Below are positions 1 through 8,225 of a DNA stretch of 19,947 nucleotides, piece after piece (within the stretch, counting starts at the first letter, position 1; each line of letters opens with the position of its first letter). The notes below the pieces were generated by a model, which worked only from the letters and a program-made list of their open reading frames with translations, was not told where the DNA came from and searched no databases. The DNA comes from Phycisphaerae bacterium (lineage in GTDB: Bacteria > Planctomycetota > Phycisphaerae > Phycisphaerales > SM1A02): positions 1-19,947 of the forward strand of contig JABJDN010000076.1 of NCBI GenBank assembly GCA_018665385.1. Reading direction: 5' to 3'. Made by a program: the position numbers and the translations under genes.

Positions 1-309
1 AATTGTAGTCCCAACAATATCTGCTGGCATCAAATCGGCTGTACATTGGATTCGGCCAGTCGACATTTGCAATGCCTCGCCAATAGTCTTTACAAGCAAC
101 GTTTTTCCTAGACCAGGAGGTCCTTCTAATAGAACGTGTCCGTTTGCAAAAATAGATAGTAGGACAAGATCGACAACTCGTTTCTGACCTACGATAGTTT
201 GTCCAATTTCCTCGCGAAGTCGCATGTACCCCTCGCGAACTATGCTGCATCCATGCTGTACATCTTCTACAGTTCGCACTTCGGTTGGAATATCTTTGGA
301 TGAATACAT
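1..309 (-). CDS. MoxR-family AAA+ ATPase, N-terminal 103 residues (runs off window)
   Basis: The ATG at 309-307 opens a frame that stays open to base 1, so only the N-terminal 103 residues are visible. A Walker A motif, GPPGLGKT, lies at residues 63-70. The preceding IGQTIVGQKRVVDLVLLS segment and the following RIQCTADLMPADIVGTT segment match the MoxR signature (usually RIQFTPDLLPSDI.GT), with Cys and Ala in place of the common Phe and Pro. MoxR ATPases are cytoplasmic AAA+ chaperone-like proteins that work with VWA-domain partners in complex maturation, metal insertion or envelope stress. Its start overlaps the stop of the VWA gene by one base (TAATG), which implies translational coupling, and an SD-like AAGGTGAT sits 5 bases upstream. 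The Walker B, sensor and lid regions are outside the window. Family assignment is firm; the exact role is unknown. Confidence 0.93.
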   Translation of the reverse strand, partial: MYSSKDIPTEVRTVEDVQHGCSIVREGYMRLREEIGQTIVGQKRVVDLVLLSIFANGHVLLEGPPGLGKTLLVKTIGEALQMSTGRIQCTADLMPADIVGTTI

Positions 310-3185
310 TACTCATCACCTTCTTGAGAACTACGCTTTCGTTTGTTTTTTAGCAACTTGCTTAGATTATCGTCCCTGTTTTCAATTGGCTTCGGTGAAT
401 TCTTTTGTTCCGTGGGTTGTGTTGGAGTTTGCGTATCACTGGGCGTAGCTATTTCTTGAGCTGTAGTGGGCTTATGCACTTTCCGAAGAGCCTCTACCGA
501 ACTTCCTGTGACACGCTCAACGGGCGCGAGCATCGACTGCACGCTCTTTGTATCTATCCAAAGCCTTCTAATTGCAACATCTAACACTAACATGCATGCG
601 GCTACTAGCGCGAGTAAGTCCCACATTGATTTAGGGCTCACTGGCTGCGAAATTGTAGACGCATCGAACAACGAAACAAACTCCATATCCTCTGACGCAA
701 GCACCCTCCCCCCAGTTTGTTCTGCAAGTTGTCGCAACAACGATGCATTATGCATTGTCGTTGCAAACTCTTTCGGATACGGCACGGATACTGCGGTGGG
801 AATACGCCCAATTGAATTTCCACTTGAATCAAGGAATGCTACATTTACTAGCCAAGCACCGGTTTCTGTAACGTCAAACTCTGCTCGGTATTCTCCAGGT
901 CCTGTTTGTTGAAGTGAAATCTGCTTCGCTTCACCACTCGGGCTAATGACTGCTGCTTTAGATTTCATGAAATTCAACATAGCATTATCTTCATCGACAG
1001 CAACAAGTCGTACTACCGCTCGGTCGCCTTCTACTATCGAACTTATCGACATGTTTGGTGGCGAAGCGCCACGCATTGACCAGCGTACAAGACCTTCCCA
1101 GAACTCTGGAAATTCAGACCATGTAGGCCACTGGGTTGCCCAGCGATTTCCTAGATCAGAAGTGAATGCAATCGATTTCCCAAGGCCAAAATGCCACCAT
1201 GCAAGCAGCGGGTCATCACCATCACTTACAGGAACCATCCATGGGGTTTGAGCAAAGCCGCCCTTCGTCCCTGCAACTACATAGCCACCTATTTGTGGAA
1301 CAGAACTAATTCCTTGCACTGGACCAGTCAAACTTGTCTGCACGGTAACGGGCCATTCAGACCCTTCTTGCAACAAGGAACGTGAATTCAATTGCGCTTC
1401 TTTGATAAAAATACTCGGTAATTTATTCGGGTCGTTCACCATATAAAAGCGACCGCCTGTAACTGTGGCGATGCCTTGCATTTTTTGTCTATCTGTTGGC
1501 GAGCCGTGCCCACCAACCATCACGGTGGTTACAGATGCACCTACTGCTTGGTATTTACCTAACAATTCTTGCGATGGGCCAATAGGGTCGCCATCACTAA
1601 TAATAATGACATGTCGTTGCGCTGCATCTAATTTTTGTAAACCCGACAGAGCTATTTGCATCGGTGAACCGAAATCCTGCATATCGCCATAGACCAAACT
1701 ATTGATGGCGTCCATTGCTTCAACTTTGTCGCCTGCAAGTTGCAACGGCAAAGTCCAACCTGAATTATTCAATGTTGAAGGCCCACCATTCCAATCGTAT
1801 TCAATTATGCCCACATAATCGAGAGCACTTAAGGAATCCACTGCCGCTTCAGCCATCCGCTTACCCCAGTAATTCCCTTCTGGCATTTCGCATGAATGCA
1901 TTATCAATGCAAGTGCTCCACGTGGCAGCTGTCTTGTTTGAGGAGGCTCGCATGAAATGGGCATCGCTTGTTCAAGCTGAGAACCAATCCAGCCGCCAGC
2001 ACCAAAAGCACTTGGTCCCCCTGTGCATATCAAGCCACCGCCCACATCGTGAACAAATGAAAACAAAAACTGTTCTTGTAAATCATCAAGGGCCCAACGT
2101 GGGATATCGGCGAGTATTACAGCATCAAAATCGGTATAGGCGATGCTATCTCTTGGCATATCATGCGGTGAGCGAGTTTCCACATGCAATCCTGCGTTCT
2201 CCAAAATCGTAGACAGATGTTCAGAACTTTGTGGGGTTTCAGTCACAAGCAGTATCGTTCCACCTTGGGTTACGAATGTAACTGCCACTCCAGAATTGTT
2301 CGCAGAAATAGTATCGGTTCCAGAATCGGGCACCCACATTGCTTCAAATTTCTGAGGACCACTTTCACGAATAGGGATATCAAATAGAACCGCGTTCACA
2401 CCAGATTGAAGCGCCATGAGAATCCCCTTACCTGCACTATCTGGCGAAACATCTATTTCATGACCATTTTGTAAAAGGTGCAAGACTCCAGAAGCATCAT
2501 TGACACTTCGCACAATAATGCGAACCGGAACAGACTCGCCATACCTTGCTTGCGATGGAGCAATCACGCGTTCTATCATTACTTCGTTTTGGTGATCGTA
2601 TACAAGTGGTAAAACGTCGATTGGTACACCATTCGCTTTAGCAAGGTTTGCAACAGATAACACTTGACCTGCCGTTTCATTGCCATCAGATACTACTAAT
2701 ATTCTTGATGCTGTATCGTTAGGCAACAATGCCATCGCCATTTGAACGCCTTTAGAAATGTTAGAAGCACTTGGATCAGGTTCACTAGGCGCGGGTTCAA
2801 AGATAGTCGCATGATCTGGCATTGAGCCAATCGCTACTTGCTTTCCAAAACTTATCACTGCTAGACGATCTTCCGGACCTCTATTTTCTGCAGACGTCCA
2901 TTTCTTTAATGTAGCCACGACATCTTTTTGAATATCTTTTGGAATCGACTGACTTCTATCGACAACAGCAATTACAGTAACACCTTTTCCAGTTTTCTCC
3001 CAAACTGGGCGAGCAATTGCTACAGCTAACAAGATTACTATGATGCTTCGGCTAACAGTGGAAGCAATTGCGCGACCTCGGGCACCTCGCCGCTGCAGAC
3101 CGCTCCAAGCAAAAAGTATGACAGGTACAAGAAGCACGAGCAATATTAGCCAACCTGGCCTATCAAATTGAAGTGGTAATTCCAT
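309..3185 (-). CDS. Membrane VWA / glutamine-amidotransferase-like protein, 958 aa
   Basis: Two N-terminal membrane segments (about residues 10-28 and 46-61) resemble BatA-type anchors. A first VWA domain follows (about 69-200) with an intact MIDAS start, DRSQS at 76-80, and a later VVSDGNE loop (164-170). Residues about 305-415 form a GATase1-like segment with the GGGLICTGGPSAFGAGGW loop (382-399). A second VWA-like region (about 421-600) has HSCEMPEG where the first MIDAS motif should be, but keeps SDGDP (530-534). The C-terminus has one membrane helix (about 854-874) and a polar K/R- and T/P-rich tail. Planctomycetes and relatives carry similar large VWA/GATase proteins beside MoxR. The start overlaps the permease-NHL stop by one base (TAATG) with no SD, so translation is probably coupled. 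The likely role is a membrane-anchored partner of the MoxR ATPase; the amidotransferase segment is probably non-catalytic, because Cys is present (C387) but I cannot see a full triad. Confidence 0.88.
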   Translation of the reverse strand: MELPLQFDRPGWLILLVLLVPVILFAWSGLQRRGARGRAIASTVSRSIIVILLAVAIARPVWEKTGKGVTVIAVVDRSQSIPKDIQKDVVATLKKWTSAENRGPEDRLAVISFGKQVAIGSMPDHATIFEPAPSEPDPSASNISKGVQMAMALLPNDTASRILVVSDGNETAGQVLSVANLAKANGVPIDVLPLVYDHQNEVMIERVIAPSQARYGESVPVRIIVRSVNDASGVLHLLQNGHEIDVSPDSAGKGILMALQSGVNAVLFDIPIRESGPQKFEAMWVPDSGTDTISANNSGVAVTFVTQGGTILLVTETPQSSEHLSTILENAGLHVETRSPHDMPRDSIAYTDFDAVILADIPRWALDDLQEQFLFSFVHDVGGGLICTGGPSAFGAGGWIGSQLEQAMPISCEPPQTRQLPRGALALIMHSCEMPEGNYWGKRMAEAAVDSLSALDYVGIIEYDWNGGPSTLNNSGWTLPLQLAGDKVEAMDAINSLVYGDMQDFGSPMQIALSGLQKLDAAQRHVIIISDGDPIGPSQELLGKYQAVGASVTTVMVGGHGSPTDRQKMQGIATVTGGRFYMVNDPNKLPSIFIKEAQLNSRSLLQEGSEWPVTVQTSLTGPVQGISSVPQIGGYVVAGTKGGFAQTPWMVPVSDGDDPLLAWWHFGLGKSIAFTSDLGNRWATQWPTWSEFPEFWEGLVRWSMRGASPPNMSISSIVEGDRAVVRLVAVDEDNAMLNFMKSKAAVISPSGEAKQISLQQTGPGEYRAEFDVTETGAWLVNVAFLDSSGNSIGRIPTAVSVPYPKEFATTMHNASLLRQLAEQTGGRVLASEDMEFVSLFDASTISQPVSPKSMWDLLALVAACMLVLDVAIRRLWIDTKSVQSMLAPVERVTGSSVEALRKVHKPTTAQEIATPSDTQTPTQPTEQKNSPKPIENRDDNLSKLLKNKRKRSSQEGDE
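315..322 (-). promoter_or_regulatory. Ribosome binding site for the MoxR gene
   Basis: On the minus strand AAGGTGAT lies 5 bases before the MoxR ATG at 309. It can pair with the 16S anti-SD through the AGGTGAT core. It sits within the last codons of the upstream VWA gene, so MoxR can reinitiate on its own as well as by coupling. It is one of only two clear SD sites in the window. Confidence 0.6.
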
Positions 3186-5590
3186 TATTTGTTCATCATA
3201 TAGGGCAGAACTTGGAGCCGGTTGTTTCCAGTGTCGGCAACTACGATACCATCACCACTTTTTGCGATTCCCCAAGGCGTACGGAGAAACCCAACATCGC
3301 TTCCAGCGCTTCCCCAAGTGCCAAGCGACTCTCCAGAACGAGAAAACTGATGCAGTCGGTTGTTTCCAAATTCACACACAAGTATTGTCGAAGGCGTGTC
3401 AAGCAAAATCCCATAGGGGTACAGTAATTGTGTTGAACCCCTACCAACATCTGAGATAATCTCTACTACTTCTCCCATAGGGGTTAAGACGACAACTCGA
3501 TGGTTTCCAGCATCTGCAACGTACAATAATCCATCGGTATCAACAACTACAGATTGAGGTCTTCGAAAAGAAACTAATTCACTGGAATACGCACCAATCG
3601 TACGAATGTAATTGCCTTCTGTATCGAACACGCTAATTCGATCATTCCCACCATACTCAGAAACGTACACTTCATCCTGCTTGCCAAATGCGATATCAGT
3701 CGGGTATAAAAACTGACCTTCGCCTGTTCCGTATTCGCCAAACGATAGTATCTCTTCTCCTTCTTGGCTTACAACTAACACGCGGTTCTGATGCGTATCT
3801 GCGATCCAAATGTTACCTGTTTCATCTAGCGATAGACCGGTTGGATACCCTGTACCAGATAGCTCTAGTTCGATTGCTGAAATGAATTCGCCTGCGTGAT
3901 TGAATATTTGAAGTTTGCCAGATTTATCAATCACAACGATGACATCGTCATTTGAATCCATCGCCCTCGGTGTAACGAAATGTCCGTTTGAAAGGCCTGC
4001 ACTTCCAATCACAGATATATTTTCAAGTGGTGTCTGTTCGTATTGTGTACATGAATAGGGTAAGCACACAGCTAGAAGGAGCACCACTGCATATCGTTTT
4101 GAGCATAAAAAAACTAAAATACCACCGCTAGCAGTGAGCAAAAGCATCACACATAAAGCAGAAGAAACAATTTGAGGGCGCTGGTAATGCATCGCATTCA
4201 ATAACGCAACTGCAATTGGCTGATTCGTGGAAGGTGGTGAAAGTTGGGCAGTAAGAGCAACTTCTGAAAATGACATTGCGATAGAAATTGCAACAACAGC
4301 GCAAAGTGCTTGCAGCAACTTGGGTTGTAATGCACGAAAGAATAACAAGATCGACCCTGGAGAGTCTAACTGTAGCAACGTACTTGTAGTTTGATTGCTT
4401 GCTATCCAACGCCCTGCAAGTGCACCGACAAAACCAATTTGGGCAACCTGCGCAAAAATCAATACCACCGAACTCCGCTGTATGGAATCTATTCCCAACA
4501 ATGTCCAGCAATTCCAAACAGCATACCCAATGATACTTGCAGGCAAGAACGCAACAAATATCCATGAAAGATCGAACATCGTTGCCATTATCCGGACTCT
4601 AGCCCGCTGGCTTGTGTGTAAAGAAACTGAAATGGGCAAAATGATGCCAACAAATAGTGCCACTTCCACTGCGTTCTTGGCACTTATAAAAATATCCCCT
4701 GCGTACTGAGACCATAGTTGGAAACCATCTGACCGAATAGATAAGAGTGCACCTACAAGCAACGGTAGACATGTTAAGAATAACCAAGCAATCAGTATGA
4801 GCCGCGAAGAACGGTACGAGCCGACAATTCCTCGTGAGCCCGCCTGCATGCTTTGAATTAATGCATACACGGCTAACAAAGCGAAACAAATTCCCATGAC
4901 AAAAAGCATTGGGACATCAAAAACACTGCCTCCGCTTGCTATAACAGCACGTAACTCATTGCCTATACTTGGAATTTGTGCTAAATCGAAACAAGTTGTA
5001 TTACCCGCTGTAATTGAGGCAACTAAAAGTAATGCAAACATCAGTTGTTTTCTATCAGTAACAATTCTATGCAAGCATTTTTCTACGCAAGACGCCCCAT
5101 CTAAGTCGTGCAGAATTTGAGTTGCATCACGGCCACGCAATGACGAAGAAGCGAGCAATGCAGGAATTGGCCATGACCAAGACACGAAGGCAAAAAATGC
5201 GCAGACCTTAGTAGCGACTCCTAATGCGTCGTGCTGTACAACATATTCATGTAGCCACGAGCCAGCAGGCCATGCTTGCCACCATGTATAAAACATTGCA
5301 TACGCAGGAATCGAAAGCGACATAAGCAACACAATGTTAAAAGCGAAATAAGCTCTTGGCTTTACCGTTGCCAAGCGTACACCAATCGCCCATCCTATGG
5401 CGACAGATACAATTGCTACTCCGAAAGACCATGTAAATGTTTGCCAGAAAACATCTCCAACATGAATTGAATACTGCTGCACACCGTTCTCTGCACGATG
5501 AAACAAAAGAATACATGCTGGAAACAATAATAAAACAACTGCAAAAGGTATCGCAAGAAAGCGAAGAAATTGCAACGAATTCAGTTTCAC
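3185..5590 (-). CDS. ABC transporter permease (iron(III) type) fused to C-terminal NHL-repeat propeller, 801 aa
   Basis: Residues 1-496 are a polytopic membrane protein with about 11-12 hydrophobic helices, in the two-halves layout of FbpB-type Fe(III) permeases. A weak EAA-like loop is visible at about 158-176 (ILHDLDGASCVEKCLHRIV); the second one (about 406-425) is poorly conserved. Residues 497-516 form a further basic-hydrophobic segment (SKRYAVVLLLAVCLPYSC) that looks like a lipoprotein signal. Residues about 520-801 hold six NHL-like repeats, with repeated YPxGI/LxxD, xxVADxGNxR and VxxxxG patterns, as in a six-bladed beta-propeller. The start is GTG at 5590-5588, overlapping the binding-protein stop as GTGA, which fixes it. 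No ATPase gene accompanies it. The fusion is unusual, and a seven-A run (4107-4113) sits at the joint, so two genes merged by an indel must be considered. The propeller would probably lie outside the cytoplasmic membrane. Confidence 0.85.
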   Translation of the reverse strand: MKLNSLQFLRFLAIPFAVVLLLFPACILLFHRAENGVQQYSIHVGDVFWQTFTWSFGVAIVSVAIGWAIGVRLATVKPRAYFAFNIVLLMSLSIPAYAMFYTWWQAWPAGSWLHEYVVQHDALGVATKVCAFFAFVSWSWPIPALLASSSLRGRDATQILHDLDGASCVEKCLHRIVTDRKQLMFALLLVASITAGNTTCFDLAQIPSIGNELRAVIASGGSVFDVPMLFVMGICFALLAVYALIQSMQAGSRGIVGSYRSSRLILIAWLFLTCLPLLVGALLSIRSDGFQLWSQYAGDIFISAKNAVEVALFVGIILPISVSLHTSQRARVRIMATMFDLSWIFVAFLPASIIGYAVWNCWTLLGIDSIQRSSVVLIFAQVAQIGFVGALAGRWIASNQTTSTLLQLDSPGSILLFFRALQPKLLQALCAVVAISIAMSFSEVALTAQLSPPSTNQPIAVALLNAMHYQRPQIVSSALCVMLLLTASGGILVFLCSKRYAVVLLLAVCLPYSCTQYEQTPLENISVIGSAGLSNGHFVTPRAMDSNDDVIVVIDKSGKLQIFNHAGEFISAIELELSGTGYPTGLSLDETGNIWIADTHQNRVLVVSQEGEEILSFGEYGTGEGQFLYPTDIAFGKQDEVYVSEYGGNDRISVFDTEGNYIRTIGAYSSELVSFRRPQSVVVDTDGLLYVADAGNHRVVVLTPMGEVVEIISDVGRGSTQLLYPYGILLDTPSTILVCEFGNNRLHQFSRSGESLGTWGSAGSDVGFLRTPWGIAKSGDGIVVADTGNNRLQVLPYMMNK

Positions 5591-6573
5591 TTTGCTAATA
5601 ATTCCATTGTATGCTGCACTGCTTCAGCAGAGTATTCCTCAGCCACAGAAAAGTCTACCTGTAAGGGATCATCAATAATCAATCTTGGGAACATTTCCTT
5701 TACGGAGTCTTGTAATGGAAAGTTGCGCGAGTCAGAATTCGCAAGCAAGATTGCTACTTCATCGCTTAGCAAAAATGCCGCAAACGCTTCTGCATTGATT
5801 GGGTGTTTACAACCTTGCAATATTGCAACGGTGTTAGGTATAAGAAGTGTCCCTCCGCCCACACCATCGTGATGCCTAGGCATATACATAGCAACAGAAT
5901 TACCTCGCGCTTGCGATGCGTACACATCGTCTGAATCTGTCATGGCGTATTTCGCAACGCCATCCACTACCGCCTGCACAGTGGCAGAATTACCGCCTAA
6001 ATATGTTGCGTTGTTCATTCTTTTGAATAACTCATCACGCCTTGTTGGAAAAGATGCCATCACGGAAACATGCGTGAACGTAGTACCAAATCGAGGATCG
6101 GCGATCACTGCAGTATCGTATTGCCACCAATACAATGGCAATTCTGAAACGTCTGTTACTTCAGGGTCGTACGCAACCACTCGAGCCCTTGGCGAGAAGC
6201 CAAACCACAGGTATTTGCTGTCTCGATACTCTGAAGGCCAATCCTTGAACCTTTGTGCAGTGCACGGAGCTAGTGCATCATGGCGCGCGAGTTGTATCGT
6301 GCCAAGTATTTCAGAAGACCAAAATACATCTGCAACTGGATTATTTTTTTCACGCAAAATACGTTGCACTAATGCAGTCGTCTTTGTTGACTCAGTATCA
6401 CCAACCCATTCAACAACTACACCGGTTTTATTCGTATATGCGTCAAAAATTTGGCGAGCAATTCGTTCATCTGCTGATACATACACAACAACTGTGTTTT
6501 GGTCCGAATGAGGCCCAGTACAACTTCCTAAAAGAAGGGCTACAAGACTACTTATTTGTTTCGGCATCATCAT
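5587..6573 (-). CDS. Iron(III)-type ABC substrate-binding lipoprotein, 328 aa
   Basis: This is a family 1 extracellular solute-binding protein of the FbpA/FutA iron(III) type. A short signal (K5, then hydrophobic 7-15) ends in a lipobox, LGSC, with lipidated C18. VVVYVSADERIARQIFDAY (28-46) is the usual first strand and helix. GGNSATVQAVVDG (193-205) followed by TDSDD (212-216) matches the conserved GNSA..VA.GE...TDTDDA block of ferric-binding proteins. IPNTVAIL..CKHPINAEAFAAFLLS (245-270) is the typical C-terminal lobe. It would capture ferric iron or a related metal outside the cytoplasmic membrane and deliver it to the permease. The metal is inferred from the family; candidate tyrosine ligands are present but I cannot assign them. 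It starts 26 bases inside the upstream gene at one of three tandem ATGs (6573, 6570 or 6567); no strong SD separates them. Its stop overlaps the permease GTG. Confidence 0.85.
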   Translation of the reverse strand: MMMPKQISSLVALLLGSCTGPHSDQNTVVVYVSADERIARQIFDAYTNKTGVVVEWVGDTESTKTTALVQRILREKNNPVADVFWSSEILGTIQLARHDALAPCTAQRFKDWPSEYRDSKYLWFGFSPRARVVAYDPEVTDVSELPLYWWQYDTAVIADPRFGTTFTHVSVMASFPTRRDELFKRMNNATYLGGNSATVQAVVDGVAKYAMTDSDDVYASQARGNSVAMYMPRHHDGVGGGTLLIPNTVAILQGCKHPINAEAFAAFLLSDEVAILLANSDSRNFPLQDSVKEMFPRLIIDDPLQVDFSVAEEYSAEAVQHTMELLAK

Positions 6574-8188
6574 CTGATGGTTCTGTCAATTCTTCAAGTT
6601 GACCAAAATAATGCCTAAGGAGATCATGGTATTTTCGAGGCACTTCTTCATCAATAATCGCTTGTTCAGAATCACGTTTTTGTGACAATACTGTTTCTCG
6701 AACTGTTGCGAGAGAATCGTTTGTTGTCAATAATCCACCCTTGAACAATTGACGTGCAATAATCGTTCCCTCTAAAGTTTGTACAGGTGTTTTTTTTGCC
6801 ACAGTTGTAGTTTCTGTTTCTTTCAACGGGTTATTACCACCGTTGCCTGCGCCTTCGCCGCCAGTGCCACCTTTATTTGTGCCATTGGCTCCGCTGCACA
6901 TACTTTGTGCTGCATTTTGGCAAGCGCTAGCAGCCATCTTCGCTTGCTTCTGAAACATTTTCATGGCTTGTAACTTTTCAAGCTCGCTCGCCATTCCTTC
7001 TCCTGGCTTTCCGCTCGCGCATTCTTTGCAACTTTTACCCATTTTCTCGCACATTTCAGAAGCAGTTTGTTGTGCTTTTAACAACTCAAGTAATTGCTTC
7101 TTCTGCTCTTCTGTCAATTCTTTCGAATTCTCAATTGCCTTGAGCGCTGCATCCATATTATCTGCTAAATTTGCGTTCATGCCTGCAGCAGAAAGAGCAG
7201 AAGCCAACGCTTCATTTGATTCAGATAATTCTTGCAACTGCTTCGCTAAGTCTTCAAGTGATTGCTTAAGTTGTTCTTTTTTTTCTTCGCTTAACTCTTC
7301 TGAGTTAAGTTGCTCTTGCAATGATTCGAATTTTTTTTTCGCGTCATCAAACTTACTGTTTTTCAAATCCGCAACCAAGGGTTGCATGCTGGCTTGAGAA
7401 GGAATTTTAAGTGCGTTCATCCGTTGTTGCATTTCTTCGAATGCTAAAGCGGATTCATCATTCAATAGTTCGTCAAGACGTTTTTGCACATCCGTAATAT
7501 TTTTTAATGCTGTGCGACGTAGCGATTCAGCGTCTTGATCTGCGTGAACATCCGTTGCAGAAAGCGCTTCAAGTTCTTCTTGAAGCGAGTCTGAAAGCAA
7601 TTCATTTTCTTGCAATTCTTCAAGTACTAGTTCTATAGATGATTCTATTGATTCGTTCGTTGCTAACTGTTCGTTTTGAGAATTAGCAGTAGTCCCACTG
7701 AGCAAATCCCACTGGCCCATAAATAGCACTACAGAAGAAAGAACCAAAAGGCTGCATATTGTTGCGTACGCTCTTGGTATCGCAAGGGGAAACATAGTTG
7801 CGATTTTTGATTGCACGTTCTGGGATTGTGCAAATGCAATTGCATCGTCTACAACCGCTTTGCAATACGGCCCTGCTTCGTTTTCACTACTCAAAGCGGA
7901 AGAAAGTCGGTCTCGCAATCCGAGCCTTGCGTCTACTTCAGTTGCTGCTTCGATTGTTGAAACAGATCCATTCAACCAGCTCCGTACAAGTACCAGCCCA
8001 ATTGCAAAGGCAATAAAGATAGATGCATACTCCCAGGGAATTTTCGCTGTCTGCCCCACCCTATCGAAAATTGTGAGTACAAGTATTGCAACCGAGAGTA
8101 TGACAAACCCAACCACGCTCATTTGAAGTGTTGCGTTAAGTTGCATTCGCATGCGAGCGCTGTTTACAATGTGATAAATCGTTTTCAT
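6548..8188 (-). CDS. DUF4175-like membrane protein with long coiled coil, 546 aa
   Basis: Three predicted membrane helices lie at about residues 24-41, 52-68 and 141-158. Between helices 2 and 3 is the segment IEAATEVDARLGLRDRLSSAL (79-99), and near the C-terminus VPRKYHDLLRHYFGQLEEL (516-534); both resemble DUF4175-type proteins that are found with MoxR and VWA genes. Residues about 180-420 are rich in E, K, Q and L and should form long coiled coils. A cysteine- and methionine-rich patch follows (C380, C387, C390, C423, C431), then a Gly/Asn-rich linker (434-453). I infer a membrane-anchored scaffold or partner for the VWA/MoxR system, with the coiled coil after helix 3 probably periplasmic; topology is uncertain. 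It starts 37 bases after the nrnA-like stop with only a weak SD. Three A8-A9 tracts lie in the coding strand. Family assignment is moderate, and no enzymatic motif is seen. Confidence 0.72.
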   Translation of the reverse strand: MKTIYHIVNSARMRMQLNATLQMSVVGFVILSVAILVLTIFDRVGQTAKIPWEYASIFIAFAIGLVLVRSWLNGSVSTIEAATEVDARLGLRDRLSSALSSENEAGPYCKAVVDDAIAFAQSQNVQSKIATMFPLAIPRAYATICSLLVLSSVVLFMGQWDLLSGTTANSQNEQLATNESIESSIELVLEELQENELLSDSLQEELEALSATDVHADQDAESLRRTALKNITDVQKRLDELLNDESALAFEEMQQRMNALKIPSQASMQPLVADLKNSKFDDAKKKFESLQEQLNSEELSEEKKEQLKQSLEDLAKQLQELSESNEALASALSAAGMNANLADNMDAALKAIENSKELTEEQKKQLLELLKAQQTASEMCEKMGKSCKECASGKPGEGMASELEKLQAMKMFQKQAKMAASACQNAAQSMCSGANGTNKGGTGGEGAGNGGNNPLKETETTTVAKKTPVQTLEGTIIARQLFKGGLLTTNDSLATVRETVLSQKRDSEQAIIDEEVPRKYHDLLRHYFGQLEELTEPSDDDAETNK

Positions 8189-8225
8189 TGCTATCTCACT
8201 ATAAATTGTACGCTAGAGAACTAAT

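Noticed and set aside
1715..2212. 165-residue plus-strand frame opposite the VWA gene
   Set aside because: Antisense to the VWA/GATase coding region, with no motif or SD.
4128..4565. 145-residue Cys-rich minus-strand frame within the permease gene
   Set aside because: Same strand but shifted frame of the permease membrane segments; the many Cys residues come from reading Leu/Val/Ala codons out of frame.
5942..6511. 189-residue plus-strand open frame opposite the binding-protein gene
   Set aside because: It lies wholly antisense to a gene with clear family motifs, has no SD, and its Ser/Thr/Cys-rich translation resembles no protein family.
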